Assembly: GCA_023411645.1 (NCBI GenBank)
Contig: JAEYON010000027.1
Span: 1 to 59,695, forward strand
Origin: Bacillota bacterium
GTDB taxonomy: Bacteria > Bacillota > Clostridia > Acetivibrionales > DTU013
DNA length: 59,695 bases
Direction of reading: 5' to 3'
Positions 8,119 to 16,714 of the stretch are shown in pieces. The position numbers were made by a program, and so were the translations under genes. Position 1 is the first letter of the stretch; every line of letters starts with the position of its first letter. The notes below the pieces were generated by a model. It saw only the letters and a program-made list of their open reading frames with translations. It had not been told where the DNA came from and made no database searches.

Positions 8119-8664
8119 ATGTCAAGAATAGGTAAGATGCCTATTGAAATACCCGCAGGTGTAAACGTTGATATCAAAGGCAGTGTTGTAACTGTAAAAG
8201 GACCCAAAGGTACTTTGACAAAAGAATTGCACAACGATATGATCATAAAAATTGAGGGCACCCAGATTGTTGTATTAAGGCCTTCAGAGGAAAAAATGCA
8301 CAAAGCTCTTCACGGATTGACAAGGACACTGGTAAGCAACATGGTGGAAGGTGTCACAAATGGCTTTCAGAAGGTGCTTGATGTGAACGGCGTCGGTTAC
8401 AGAGTACAGAAGCAGGGTAAGAAACTGATACTAACTCTTGGATTTTCACATCCGGTAGAAATGGAAGAACCTGAAGGGATTACTGTTGATATACCTGCTC
8501 CCAATAAAATTATTGTAAAAGGCTGCGATAAGCAAGAGGTTGGTGAGTTCGCTGCAAAGATCAGGAAGAAGAGACCACCTGAGGTTTACAAGGGCAAGGG
8601 TATCAAGTATGAAACTGAGGTAATCAGACGCAAGGAAGGCAAAGCAGGCGCTAAAGCCAAGTAG
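8119..8664 (+). CDS. rplF: 50S ribosomal protein L6
   Basis: The 181-residue L6 lies near the factor-binding site. MSRIGKMPIEIPAGV and the C-terminal RKKRPPEVYKGKGIKYE, typical of L6, are present. ACAGGAGGTG provides the ribosome binding site. The upstream hairpin repeats may modulate translation or mRNA stability from here on; that is inference. Confidence 0.98.
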   Translation: MSRIGKMPIEIPAGVNVDIKGSVVTVKGPKGTLTKELHNDMIIKIEGTQIVVLRPSEEKMHKALHGLTRTLVSNMVEGVTNGFQKVLDVNGVGYRVQKQGKKLILTLGFSHPVEMEEPEGITVDIPAPNKIIVKGCDKQEVGEFAAKIRKKRPPEVYKGKGIKYETEVIRRKEGKAGAKAK

Positions 8665-8681
8665 GAAGGAGCTGAAAAGAA

Positions 8682-9050
8682 ATGATAAACAAGCCGAACA
8701 AAAATGAAATCAGGCTGAGAAAACATGACAGGGTCCGCAAAAAAATCACTGGGACGTCTGAGCGTCCAAGGCTCAATGTTTTTAGAAGCTTAAAGAATAT
8801 ATACGTACAGGTCATCGATGACACAACCGGTCAGACACTTGTTTCAGCCTCAACGCTTGACGAAGCCCTCAAGGGTAAGCTTGCCTACGGCGGCAATAAG
8901 AGTGCGGCCAGGGAAGTCGGCAAGCTGATCGGTGAAAAGGCTATTGAGAAGGGTATCAAACTTGTCGTATTTGACAGAGGCGGGTATCTGTATCATGGTA
9001 GAGTAAAGGATCTCGCAGAAGGTGCAAGGGAAGCTGGACTTGAATTCTAA
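8682..9050 (+). CDS. rplR: 50S ribosomal protein L18
   Basis: This 122-residue protein binds 5S rRNA with L5. The basic N-terminal tail (RLRKHDRVRKKITGTSERPR) and the C-terminal FDRGGYLYHGRVKDLAEGAR are diagnostic. The start follows AGGAAGGAG. Confidence 0.98.
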   Translation: MINKPNKNEIRLRKHDRVRKKITGTSERPRLNVFRSLKNIYVQVIDDTTGQTLVSASTLDEALKGKLAYGGNKSAAREVGKLIGEKAIEKGIKLVVFDRGGYLYHGRVKDLAEGAREAGLEF

Positions 9051-9109
9051 GACAGATGCATTTGGAGAGAGACTAAAAGGAAGCAGATTTGAATGAGGAG
9101 GGATGGAGT

Positions 9110-9610
9110 TTGCAGCGCATTGATGCTGGAACGTTAGATCTTAAAGAAAAGGTCGTTAAAATAGGACGTGTTACCAAAGTTGTAAAGGGCGGCAGAAATT
9201 TCCGTTTTAGTGCTCTGGTAGTCGTTGGGGATGAAAACGGCTATATCGGAAGCGGAATAGGGAAAGCAGCTGAAATACCCGACGCTATCAGAAAGGGAAT
9301 TGATGATGCAAAGAAGAACCTGATGAAGGTGCCTCTTGTTGATACAACGATCCCACATGAAGCAATCGGACAGTATGGCGCAGGAAGAGTTCTTCTGAAG
9401 CCGGCCGGCCCTGGTACTGGTGTTATTGCAGGCGGCCCAGTCAGAGCTGTTCTCGAGTTGGCCGGTGTACGCGATATAAGAACGAAGTCACTGGGATCAA
9501 ACAACCCGATCAACATGGTAAACGCTACGATCCAGGCATTGTCACAGCTGAAAACAGTTGAAGATGTTGCCAGGCTTCGCGGTAAAACCGCAGAAGAAAT
9601 AATGGGTTAG
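9110..9610 (+). CDS. rpsE: 30S ribosomal protein S5
   Basis: S5 is important for decoding fidelity and mRNA unwinding at the entry tunnel. I choose TTG at 9110, 7 nt after AGGAGGG (9096-9102), giving 166 residues. An in-frame TTG at 9089 would place the ribosome binding site inside the gene. KVVKIGRVTKVVKGGRNFRFS and GAGRVLLKPAGPGTGVIAGG are hallmarks. Confidence 0.95.
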   Translation: MQRIDAGTLDLKEKVVKIGRVTKVVKGGRNFRFSALVVVGDENGYIGSGIGKAAEIPDAIRKGIDDAKKNLMKVPLVDTTIPHEAIGQYGAGRVLLKPAGPGTGVIAGGPVRAVLELAGVRDIRTKSLGSNNPINMVNATIQALSQLKTVEDVARLRGKTAEEIMG

Positions 9611-9622
9611 GAGGATACAACA

Positions 9623-9802
9623 GTGGCAAAGCTTAAAATAAAACTGATCAAAAGCACTAACAAGAGCCTGCGAAATCATAAGGCTACTGTAGCAGCTCTT
9701 GGTTTAAAGAAAATAGGCAGTACTGTGGAACATCAGGACACTCCTCAAATCAGAGGAATGATAAAAACGGTATCGCACCTGGTATCCGTAGAAGAAATAT
9801 AA
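9623..9802 (+). CDS. rpmD: 50S ribosomal protein L30
   Basis: A 59-residue frame with a GTG start preceded by TTAGGAGGATAC encodes AKLKIKLIKSTNKSLRNHK at its N-terminus and ends in SHLVSVEEI. Both are typical of bacterial L30. Size, content and its place between rpsE and rplO leave little doubt. Confidence 0.95.
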   Translation: MAKLKIKLIKSTNKSLRNHKATVAALGLKKIGSTVEHQDTPQIRGMIKTVSHLVSVEEI

Positions 9803-9816
9803 GGGAGGTGTAAAAG

Positions 9817-10260
9817 GTGAAACTACATGAATTGCAACCTGTACCGGGCGCCAAAAAGGCTCCGACCAGAAAAGGTAGAGGTCCGGGTTCGGGCAACGGC
9901 AAGACCGGCGGCCACGGACACAAGGGTCAGAATGCAAGAGCTGGCGGCGGTGTAAGGCCAGGTTTCGAAGGCGGTCAGATGCCTCTTTATAGAAGGGTAC
10001 CCAAGAGAGGTTTCAATAATAAGGATTTTGCAAAGGTTTATGCAGAAATCAATGTGTCGACCTTAAATATGTTTGAGGACGGTACGGTAGTAAACGGCGA
10101 ATTGCTGAAAGCAAACGGTGTTACAAAGAAATTATATGATGGAGTTTCCGTACTAGGAAATGGAGAACTTACTAAGAAGCTCACTGTCCAAGCTGCAAGA
10201 TTCACCAAGACAGCTTCTGAAAAGATTGAGGCTGCAGGAGGAAAGGTAGAGGTGGTATAG
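9817..10260 (+). CDS. rplO: 50S ribosomal protein L15
   Basis: The 147-residue L15 is a late-assembly 50S protein. The Gly/Lys-rich N-terminal half (GRGPGSGNGKTGGHGHKGQ) threads into 23S rRNA and the C-terminal half is globular. The start is GTG after GGGAGGTG. The stop is immediately before secY. Confidence 0.98.
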   Translation: MKLHELQPVPGAKKAPTRKGRGPGSGNGKTGGHGHKGQNARAGGGVRPGFEGGQMPLYRRVPKRGFNNKDFAKVYAEINVSTLNMFEDGTVVNGELLKANGVTKKLYDGVSVLGNGELTKKLTVQAARFTKTASEKIEAAGGKVEVV

Positions 10261-10261
10261 A

Positions 10262-11560
10262 ATGGGCGGAATGTTAGATACTCTGCGTAATGCATGGAAA
10301 ATACCTGATTTACGTAAAAGAATTCTATTCACAATCGCAATGCTGATCGTTTATAGATTGGGTTCTTTTATACCAAATCCGGGCGTTGATCCTGTGAAAT
10401 TTTCAGAAATCCTTACTTCAGCCGGATCGCTCGGCGGTTTTCTGGATATTGTTTCGGGCGGTGCGTTTAAGCTGGCATCTATATTTGCCATGAGTATTAC
10501 ACCATACATCAATTCATCGATCATTATGCAGCTGCTGGCCGTCGCCATTCCTGCACTTGAAAGACTGCAGAAGGAAGGCGATGAGGGCAGAAAGGTGATA
10601 CAACAATATGTCAGATATGGAACTGTTGTACTAGGCATGGTTCAGTCTATTGCCTTGTATATCACCCTTCAGTCAAGCGGCGGTGTTGTTGACAATGGAA
10701 GCGTATGGAGCTTCATGACTATTACATTATCATTCACCGCAGGTACTGCATTCCTGATGTGGCTTGGCGAGCAGATCACGGAGTATGGTATAGGAAACGG
10801 TATTTCAATGATTATTTTTGCGGGTATTGTTTCGAGAGGCCCCTCCGGTGTGCAAGGTCTCATAGCCAACTATGAACTCGGCAACTTCGGCTCTGGAGTT
10901 CTTGGAATCCTGGCGATCATTGGCATATTAGTGATGTTCGTAGTTGTCATAGCAGGTGTTATCTGGGTACAAGAAGCTGAGAGAAGGATTCCGATCCAGT
11001 ATGCAAAACGTGTTGTAGGCAGAAAAATGTACGGCGGGCAGAGCACACATCTGCCGATAAAGGTTAACCTGGCCGGTGTTATTCCGATCATTTTTGCAAT
11101 GTCCATTATGATGTTCCCTTCAACGATCGTCACGATGTTCTTTGCAAACTCGGATAACTGGTTCGTCAAATTGTTCAAAGACCCTCAACAGAATGCATTA
11201 TATATTATTATATATGCGCTGCTGATTTTATTCTTCACCTTCTTCTATTCGGTTATGCAGTTCAATCCGATAGAGATTGCAAACAATATGAAGAAAAACG
11301 GCGGATTCATTCCCGGTTACAGACCCGGAAAGGCTACATCGGACTATATCACCAAGGTGCTGAACAGGATTACATGGTTCGGCGGATTTTTCCTTGCCAT
11401 CATTACCATTGCTCCAATCATACTTGGTAATATTACAAAGATACCTGGAATCTGGTTCGGAGGTACGGCAGTATTAATTCTTGTCGGTGTCGCACTTGAT
11501 ACGGTAAAAGCAATTGAGTCGCAGATGCTGATGAGGCACTATAAAGGATTTTTGGAATAA
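10262..11560 (+). CDS. secY: Preprotein translocase subunit SecY
   Basis: SecY is the membrane channel for Sec-dependent secretion. The 432-residue sequence has ten hydrophobic segments. Conserved features include TEYGIGNGISMIIF near the middle and the cytoplasmic loop QEAERRIPIQYAKR. The ATG lies one base after the rplO stop, so expression is tied to the ribosomal genes. Confidence 0.98.
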   Translation: MGGMLDTLRNAWKIPDLRKRILFTIAMLIVYRLGSFIPNPGVDPVKFSEILTSAGSLGGFLDIVSGGAFKLASIFAMSITPYINSSIIMQLLAVAIPALERLQKEGDEGRKVIQQYVRYGTVVLGMVQSIALYITLQSSGGVVDNGSVWSFMTITLSFTAGTAFLMWLGEQITEYGIGNGISMIIFAGIVSRGPSGVQGLIANYELGNFGSGVLGILAIIGILVMFVVVIAGVIWVQEAERRIPIQYAKRVVGRKMYGGQSTHLPIKVNLAGVIPIIFAMSIMMFPSTIVTMFFANSDNWFVKLFKDPQQNALYIIIYALLILFFTFFYSVMQFNPIEIANNMKKNGGFIPGYRPGKATSDYITKVLNRITWFGGFFLAIITIAPIILGNITKIPGIWFGGTAVLILVGVALDTVKAIESQMLMRHYKGFLE

Positions 11561-11585
11561 TGATCGCGGTACAAGGGAGAAAATG

Positions 11586-12236
11586 ATGAGACTTGTTATT
11601 TTGGGTGCACCGGGTGCAGGTAAAGGAACACAAGCGGTTATCCTTTCTGAGAAACTGAAGATTCCTCACATATCGACCGGTGATATATTCAGAAGCAATA
11701 TTAAAATGGGAACTCCTTTGGGGAAACTGGCGAAGCAATATATCGACAATGGTGATCTGGTTCCCGATGAGGTCACCATAGGCATTGTAAAGGAAAGACT
11801 TCAGCAGGAGGATTGCAGGAACGGCTTTATTCTCGATGGGTTTCCGCGAACGATACATCAGGCAGAGAGTTTGGATAGCATACTAGCGGAAATGGGCATT
11901 GCAATTGATCATGTTTTGGATATATGTGTAGAAGATGAGATTATCATTAAAAGACTTTCGGGCAGAAGGATCTGTCCGGAATGTAATATGAACTACCATA
12001 TGAATTCCGATGAATCTGCCCGGACAGGTATTTGCGGCAGATGCGGTGCAAAGCTCGTCCAGAGGGAGGATGACCGGGAAGACACGGTTATAAACCGCTT
12101 GCAAACATACCATAACCAGACGGAGCCGTTAATAGGCTATTACAAGGAAAAGGGCATTCTGCGAGAGGTTTCGGGACGGAATAGAATTACTGATACAACG
12201 GTCGATATCTATAGAGTGTTAGGGATGAAAGAATGA
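11586..12236 (+). CDS. adk: Adenylate kinase, zinc-lid type
   Basis: Adenylate kinase balances AMP, ADP and ATP in the cytosol. The P-loop GAPGAGKGT is at the N-terminus and DGFPRT in the middle. The lid carries CPEC and CGRC, the four-cysteine zinc site of Gram-positive enzymes. Two adjacent ATGs exist (11583, 11586); the second has better spacing from AAGGGAGA. The end overlaps map by 4 nt. Confidence 0.97.
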   Translation: MRLVILGAPGAGKGTQAVILSEKLKIPHISTGDIFRSNIKMGTPLGKLAKQYIDNGDLVPDEVTIGIVKERLQQEDCRNGFILDGFPRTIHQAESLDSILAEMGIAIDHVLDICVEDEIIIKRLSGRRICPECNMNYHMNSDESARTGICGRCGAKLVQREDDREDTVINRLQTYHNQTEPLIGYYKEKGILREVSGRNRITDTTVDIYRVLGMKE

Positions 12237-13015
12237 TTTCTATTAAATCAAGGTCCGAGCTGGAATTGATGAGCAGGGCCGGCGAAATTGTGGCGACTGC
12301 TCTCAAGCTGGTGGAGGAAGCGGTTAAGCCCGGTGTTACGACATCAGAACTTGATCGGATAGCAGAGAAGTATATACTCAGTCAGAAAGCGATACCACTT
12401 TTCAAAGGAGTGCCGTGTTCTGTCAGAGGAGGGATAGATTTCCCGGGAACTATTTGCGCATCGGTCAATGACGAGGTTATACACGGGATACCGGGTTTAA
12501 GAGAGTTAAAAGATGGAGATATTATAAGCGTTGATATTGGAGCCAGCTGTGAAGGGTATTGCGGCGATGCGGCAAGGACTTTCCCGGTAGGGAATGTTTC
12601 GCTGGAAGCACAAAAGCTGATACAGGTGACCCAACAAAGTTTTTTTGAAGGAATAAAATATGCAAAAAAAGGAAACCGTATAATAGATATCTCCAGAGCA
12701 GTACAGCAATACGCAGAAAAGAACGGATTCTCTGTGGTTCGGGAGTTTGTCGGACACGGGATTGGCAGAGAATTATGGGAACCTCCTCAAATTCCAAACT
12801 ACGCTACCCGCGAGAGGGGGCCGAGGCTTGAGCCGGGGATGACATTGGCGATCGAACCCATGATAAATCAGGGTGCTTATAATATAAAGATACTCCATGA
12901 TAAATGGACTGTAGTTACAGCGGATGGGAAATATTCTGCACATTATGAAAACACAATTGCTGTAACGGAGGATGAGCCGGATATCATGACAAAGCTCAGG
13001 GGTGAGATTTTTTGA
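12233..13015 (+). CDS. map: Methionine aminopeptidase type I
   Basis: This enzyme removes the initiator methionine from nascent proteins. Metal ligands are recognisable: Asp in SVDIGAS and GDAARTF, His in FVGHGIGRELWEPP, Glu in LAIEPM and in HYENTIAVTED. Length is 260 residues, slightly above the usual 250. It overlaps adk and the following KOW gene by 4 nt each, so all three are translationally coupled. Confidence 0.97.
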   Translation: MISIKSRSELELMSRAGEIVATALKLVEEAVKPGVTTSELDRIAEKYILSQKAIPLFKGVPCSVRGGIDFPGTICASVNDEVIHGIPGLRELKDGDIISVDIGASCEGYCGDAARTFPVGNVSLEAQKLIQVTQQSFFEGIKYAKKGNRIIDISRAVQQYAEKNGFSVVREFVGHGIGRELWEPPQIPNYATRERGPRLEPGMTLAIEPMINQGAYNIKILHDKWTVVTADGKYSAHYENTIAVTEDEPDIMTKLRGEIF

Positions 13016-13275
13016 ATACAGTTTTAGGCCAGATTGTTGTTTCCAGGGCCGGAAGAGATGCTGGAAAGAGATTTGTTGTAGTGAAAGTGGTCGATGATTC
13101 CTTTGTGGAAATTTCCGATGGTGATCTTCGGAAGATAGAAAAACCAAAAAGGAAGAAAATCAAGCATTTGAAATGCACAGACGAGAAGGCTGAAATCCTT
13201 GCGGAAAAGCTGAAGAACAGCGGCAGAATAACAAATGCGGAAATAAGAAAAGCACTGGCGGGTCTGGATAGTTGA
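13012..13275 (+). CDS. KOW-domain RNA-binding protein
   Basis: The 87-residue protein has an N-terminal KOW-like segment, GQIVVSRAGRDAGKRFVVVK, resembling eukaryotic L14e, then a basic stretch KPKRKKIKHLK. Such genes regularly sit between map and infA in Firmicutes. Its exact role is unknown; binding to ribosomal RNA is inferred. The start is TTG overlapping the map stop by 4 nt. Confidence 0.85.
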   Translation: MNTVLGQIVVSRAGRDAGKRFVVVKVVDDSFVEISDGDLRKIEKPKRKKIKHLKCTDEKAEILAEKLKNSGRITNAEIRKALAGLDS

Positions 13276-13292
13276 TAAGGAGGTTTTGAAGT

Positions 13293-13511
13293 TTGGCAAA
13301 AGACGATATTATTGAGGTTGAAGGCAAGATTATTGAAGCATTACCCAACGCAATGTTTCAAGTGGAGCTTGAAAACGGACATAAAGTGCTTGCACACATA
13401 TCAGGCAAGCTAAGAATGAATTTTATCAGGATTCTACCGGGGGACAAGGTAACATTGGAATTGTCTCCATACGATCTGACCCGCGGAAGAATTACCTGGA
13501 GAGCAAAATAG
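13293..13511 (+). CDS. infA: Translation initiation factor IF-1
   Basis: IF-1 is a 72-residue OB-fold protein that occupies the 30S A site during initiation. KDDIIEVEGKIIEALPNAMF and RILPGDKVTLELSPYDLTRGRI are diagnostic. The start is TTG, 9 nt after AAGGAGG (13277-13283). Confidence 0.98.
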   Translation: MAKDDIIEVEGKIIEALPNAMFQVELENGHKVLAHISGKLRMNFIRILPGDKVTLELSPYDLTRGRITWRAK

Positions 13512-13559
13512 AGATTGGCTGTGGGCTTGTAAAAGAATAAACGAGTGGGAGGGTTTAAA

Positions 13560-13673
13560 ATGAAAGTAAAACCGTCTGTAAAAGCAATGTGCGAGAAGTG
13601 TAAAATAATTAAAAGAAAAGGTAAAATAATGGTGATTTGTGAAAATCCAAAGCACAAACAAAAACAGGGATAA
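13560..13673 (+). CDS. rpmJ: 50S ribosomal protein L36
   Basis: A 37-residue frame begins MKVKPSVKAMCEKCKIIKRK and ends in CENPKHKQKQG. The C-C-C-H set binds zinc, as in the standard zinc-type L36. GGGAGG lies 7 nt before the ATG. It sits between infA and rpsM as expected. Confidence 0.96.
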   Translation: MKVKPSVKAMCEKCKIIKRKGKIMVICENPKHKQKQG

Positions 13674-13677
13674 ATTC

Positions 13678-13779
13678 ATAGGACAATTGATAATTGAAAT
13701 CAATGGAACAAGCTTGTAATAAAGCAAAGTATGTGATATAATTTTAGCTTGATTTGTAATCAATTATCAATTTTCCTAT
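13678..13779. repeat. 102-bp inverted-repeat (MITE-like) element
   Basis: The 20-base left arm (13678-13697) and right arm (13760-13779) are inverted copies matching at 19 of 20 positions, starting ATAGGA and carrying AATTGATAATTGA. Inner bases also pair partly. The element lies between rpmJ and rpsM and holds no open frame. It looks like a miniature inverted-repeat element or a large hairpin; no clear target duplication is seen. Confidence 0.6.
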
Positions 13780-13924
13780 CCAGATTTGAATTGACCACTC
13801 TGGAGCGGCTGCATGTAAGGGACAACCAAACATGATCCGGGTGTTAATTATAAAAGGAATAAAAGTAAAGGTATATTTTCTGGATGTATAACGGTTAGGA
13901 ATTTATTTGGAGGTGTTTGACAAG

Positions 13925-14302
13925 ATGGCACGTATTGCCGGAGTAGACCTGCCCAGAGAAAAACGGGTAGAAATTGGGTTGACTTACATCTTTGGTTTGG
14001 GAAGATCCAAAGCAAATGAGATTTTGAAGAAAACTGCTATAAACCCCGACACAAGGGTCAGAGACCTGACTGATGACGAGGTAAGCAGACTCAGAGAGAT
14101 CATAGACAAAGAGTACAAGGTTGAAGGCGACCTTAGAAGAGAGGTTTCTCTCAATATCAAGAGATTAATTGAAATTGGTTGCTATAGAGGCAGAAGGCAT
14201 AGGCAAGGGTTGCCGGTCAGAGGACAGAAGACCAAAACCAATGCCAGGACAAGAAAAGGTCCTAAGAAGACTGTTGGTGTTCAGAGAAAGAAATCGGTAT
14301 AA
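13925..14302 (+). CDS. rpsM: 30S ribosomal protein S13
   Basis: S13 bridges the subunits and contacts P-site tRNA. The ATG giving MARIAGVDLPREKRVEIGL is chosen, after TTGGAGGTG. An in-frame GTG or TTG region upstream is excluded because it would cover that site. The C-terminal basic tail ARTRKGPKKTVGVQRKKS is intact. Length 125. Confidence 0.97.
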   Translation: MARIAGVDLPREKRVEIGLTYIFGLGRSKANEILKKTAINPDTRVRDLTDDEVSRLREIIDKEYKVEGDLRREVSLNIKRLIEIGCYRGRRHRQGLPVRGQKTKTNARTRKGPKKTVGVQRKKSV

Positions 14303-14319
14303 AGGAGGTTGAAGATCGG

Positions 14320-14724
14320 ATGGCAACAAAAACTGCCGGAGCAAAAAGAACGACAAGGAAAAGAAGAGAACGGAAAAATATTGAACGTGGTGCAGCGCAT
14401 ATTCGTTCAACATTTAACAATACAATCGTAACTATCACAGATACTGCCGGAAATGCACTTTCATGGGCAAGTGCAGGCGGACTGGGTTTCAGGGGATCCA
14501 AAAAGAGTACTCCTTTCGCGGCGCAGATGGCTGCTGAAACTGCATCAAAGGCTGCTATGGAGCATGGTCTTAAGACCGTTGAGGTTTATGTAAAAGGCCC
14601 GGGAGCCGGAAGAGAAGCTGCTATCAGAGCTTTACAGGCTGCTGGACTCGATGTAAGTCTTATCAAGGATGTAACGCCTATTCCGCATAACGGATGCAGG
14701 CCACCTAAAAGAAGAAGAGTGTAA
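14320..14724 (+). CDS. rpsK: 30S ribosomal protein S11
   Basis: S11 lies on the 30S platform near the E-site mRNA. GAAHIRSTFNNTIVTITDTAG and the C-terminal PIPHNGCRPPKRRRV are diagnostic. The 134-residue length is normal. AAAGGAGGT precedes the start. Confidence 0.98.
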   Translation: MATKTAGAKRTTRKRRERKNIERGAAHIRSTFNNTIVTITDTAGNALSWASAGGLGFRGSKKSTPFAAQMAAETASKAAMEHGLKTVEVYVKGPGAGREAAIRALQAAGLDVSLIKDVTPIPHNGCRPPKRRRV

Positions 14725-14743
14725 TATGGAGGTGTTAGAATAG

Positions 14744-15370
14744 ATGGCACGATATACAGATGCATCTTGCAGACTTTGCCGCAGAGAAGGCGAAAAGCTT
14801 TTTTTGAAAGGTGAGAGATGCTATACCAATAAATGCTCTGTGGCAAAAAGAGCATATGCTCCTGGACAACATGGACAGCAAAAAAAGAAAATGTCTGAGT
14901 ATGGTGTTCAGTTACGTGAGAAGCAGAAAGCCAGAAGGTTTTATGGAATTCTTGAAAGTCAGTTCAGAAGCTATTTTGGATTGGCTGTTAAGAGAAAAGG
15001 AGTTACCGGTGAGAACCTTCTTCAGATTCTTGAAAGCAGAATTGATAATGTAGTTTATAGACTTGGACTTGCAACATCTAGGCCGGAAGCCAGACAGCTT
15101 GTCAGACATGGTCATTTCACACTGAACGGTAAAAAGGTAGATATACCTTCGATCCTATTACAACCTGGTGACGTTATCGCAGTTAAGGATAAATTCAAAG
15201 GTTCTGACAAGAGTAAGTCCATTGTTGATATAGCGGGCGGAAAAGTAGTCCCGAAATGGCTTGAATTTGATCCAGAAAACCTGACGGGGAAAGTGGCTTC
15301 ATTGCCGGCAAGAGAAGAAATTGATCTGCCGATCAGAGAGCACCTTATCGTTGAGTTTTACTCCAAGTAA
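14744..15370 (+). CDS. rpsD: 30S ribosomal protein S4, zinc type
   Basis: S4 starts 30S assembly. The N-terminus holds CRLCRREG and CYTNKCS, the four cysteines of the zinc form. An S4-type RNA-binding domain (LESRIDNVVYRLGLATSRPEA) follows near residue 93. Length 208. In bacteria S4 often represses its own operon; here a 363-nt structured gap follows before rpoA. Confidence 0.97.
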   Translation: MARYTDASCRLCRREGEKLFLKGERCYTNKCSVAKRAYAPGQHGQQKKKMSEYGVQLREKQKARRFYGILESQFRSYFGLAVKRKGVTGENLLQILESRIDNVVYRLGLATSRPEARQLVRHGHFTLNGKKVDIPSILLQPGDVIAVKDKFKGSDKSKSIVDIAGGKVVPKWLEFDPENLTGKVASLPAREEIDLPIREHLIVEFYSK

Positions 15371-15733
15371 TAACAAGGTACTTTGCTATGTATACCTAAA
15401 ACAGGAAATAACCAGTTCAACAGGTGCGGCGGAACGGAAAACCTGTTTCCGTTCCACTTAAACCGGAAAAGCAACTGACTATTCCCGCAGTAAAGACAAC
15501 AGGGTATTAAACAATAGTACTGAAATGATCAGGATTGCGAATCAGTTGCCCTCAAATAAGGCTCGGTTAAAAATATACTTCCGCTTCAATTACGGGGAAT
15601 GGAGCGGGCTGGTCACACACTACGTATGTTGCTCGCCCATGCGACCGGGTTAGCATAATTCCCCGTGAGTGATTAGAGGAATTTGATTTTTGACGATGCC
15701 TAAACAAAATTGCCAGTTAAGGGAGGGTTTTTG
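15371..15733 (+). promoter_or_regulatory. Structured rpsD-rpoA intergenic region
   Basis: No gene fits here. Strong pairings are visible: a perfect 10-bp hairpin GGAACGGAAA/TTTCCGTTCC with loop ACCTG (15431-15455); a competing pairing AACAGGT (15419-15425) with ACCTGTT (15441-15447); GCAACTGA (15471-15478) with TCAGTTGC (15542-15549); and ACGGGGAAT (15592-15600) with ATTCCCCGT (15658-15666), which encloses GGTC/GACC and ATGC/GCAT. There is no U-run terminator. It looks like a structured mRNA element controlling rpoA-rplQ, or a small RNA; the function is unknown. Confidence 0.55.
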
Positions 15734-16681
15734 TTGATTGAAATAGAAAAACCAAAAATTGAATGTGTCGAATCTACCGAAGACAATATTTATGGAAAGT
15801 TTGTAGTCGAACCTCTGGAGAGAGGCTATGGTATTACACTGGGGAACTCCCTCAGGAGAATACTTCTATCCTCGCTGCCGGGAGTGGCTGTCACTTCCAT
15901 AAAAATTGACGGTGTTCTGCATGAGTTTTCAACGGTACCGGGTGTTATAGAAGATGTTACGGAAATCATCCTCAATGTGAAGAACCTTTCAATGAAGCTT
16001 TTCAGCGACGGACCGAAGATCGTCTACATTGATGCAGATGGTGAGGGGCCTATCACAGCAGGTGATATAAAAACAGATGCCGATGTGGAAGTGCTCAATC
16101 CGGATCTGCACATCTGTACGTTGAACGGCGAAAGCAGATTTTATATGGAGCTTGTGCTTAATAAAAACAGAGGATACATACCGGCAGAGAAGAACAAGCA
16201 ATCAGGACAGCCAATTGGTATTATTCCCGTTGACTCCATATATACGCCTGTTAGAAAGGTTAACTACACGGTTGAGAACACCCGCGTAGGTCAGATTACG
16301 GATTACGACAAGCTTACTCTGGAAGTATGGACAAATGGAAGTATCAAGCCGGATGAAGCTATAAGCCTAGGAGCAAAGATACTGGGAGAGCATCTGAATC
16401 TGTTCATTGATCTTTCCGATCATGCAAAACATACGGAGATCATGGTTGAGAAGGAAGAGACCAAAAAAGAAAAAGTTCTTGAAATGACAATAGAGGAACT
16501 TGACCTTTCAGTAAGATCATACAACTGCTTGAAGAGAGCCGGTATAAATACCGTTGAGGATTTGACAAACAAGACGGAAGAAGACATGATGAAGGTTAGA
16601 AATCTGGGAAGAAAGTCATTAGAAGAAGTGCTCCAGAAGCTTCACGCCTTGGGATTGTCGCTCGCTCCAAGTGAGGAATAA
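15734..16681 (+). CDS. rpoA: RNA polymerase alpha subunit
   Basis: The 315-residue alpha subunit dimerises to nucleate RNA polymerase. The N-terminal domain contains EPLERGYGITLGNSLRRILLSSLPG. The C-terminal domain with LDLSVRSYNCLKRAGINTVEDL binds UP elements and regulators. TTG at 15734 gives MIEIEKPKIEC and lies 6 nt after GGAGGG; a TTG one codon earlier is possible. The CTD is linked by a Lys/Glu-rich hinge. Confidence 0.97.
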   Translation: MIEIEKPKIECVESTEDNIYGKFVVEPLERGYGITLGNSLRRILLSSLPGVAVTSIKIDGVLHEFSTVPGVIEDVTEIILNVKNLSMKLFSDGPKIVYIDADGEGPITAGDIKTDADVEVLNPDLHICTLNGESRFYMELVLNKNRGYIPAEKNKQSGQPIGIIPVDSIYTPVRKVNYTVENTRVGQITDYDKLTLEVWTNGSIKPDEAISLGAKILGEHLNLFIDLSDHAKHTEIMVEKEETKKEKVLEMTIEELDLSVRSYNCLKRAGINTVEDLTNKTEEDMMKVRNLGRKSLEEVLQKLHALGLSLAPSEE

Positions 16682-16714
16682 AAGCATGTATATAGTTAGG
16701 GAGGTAAGAGGATA

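Noticed and set aside
15371..15733. T-box or known riboswitch in the rpsD-rpoA gap
   Set aside because: No T-box motif, no terminator and no match to a riboswitch I can recall; reported as an unknown structured region.
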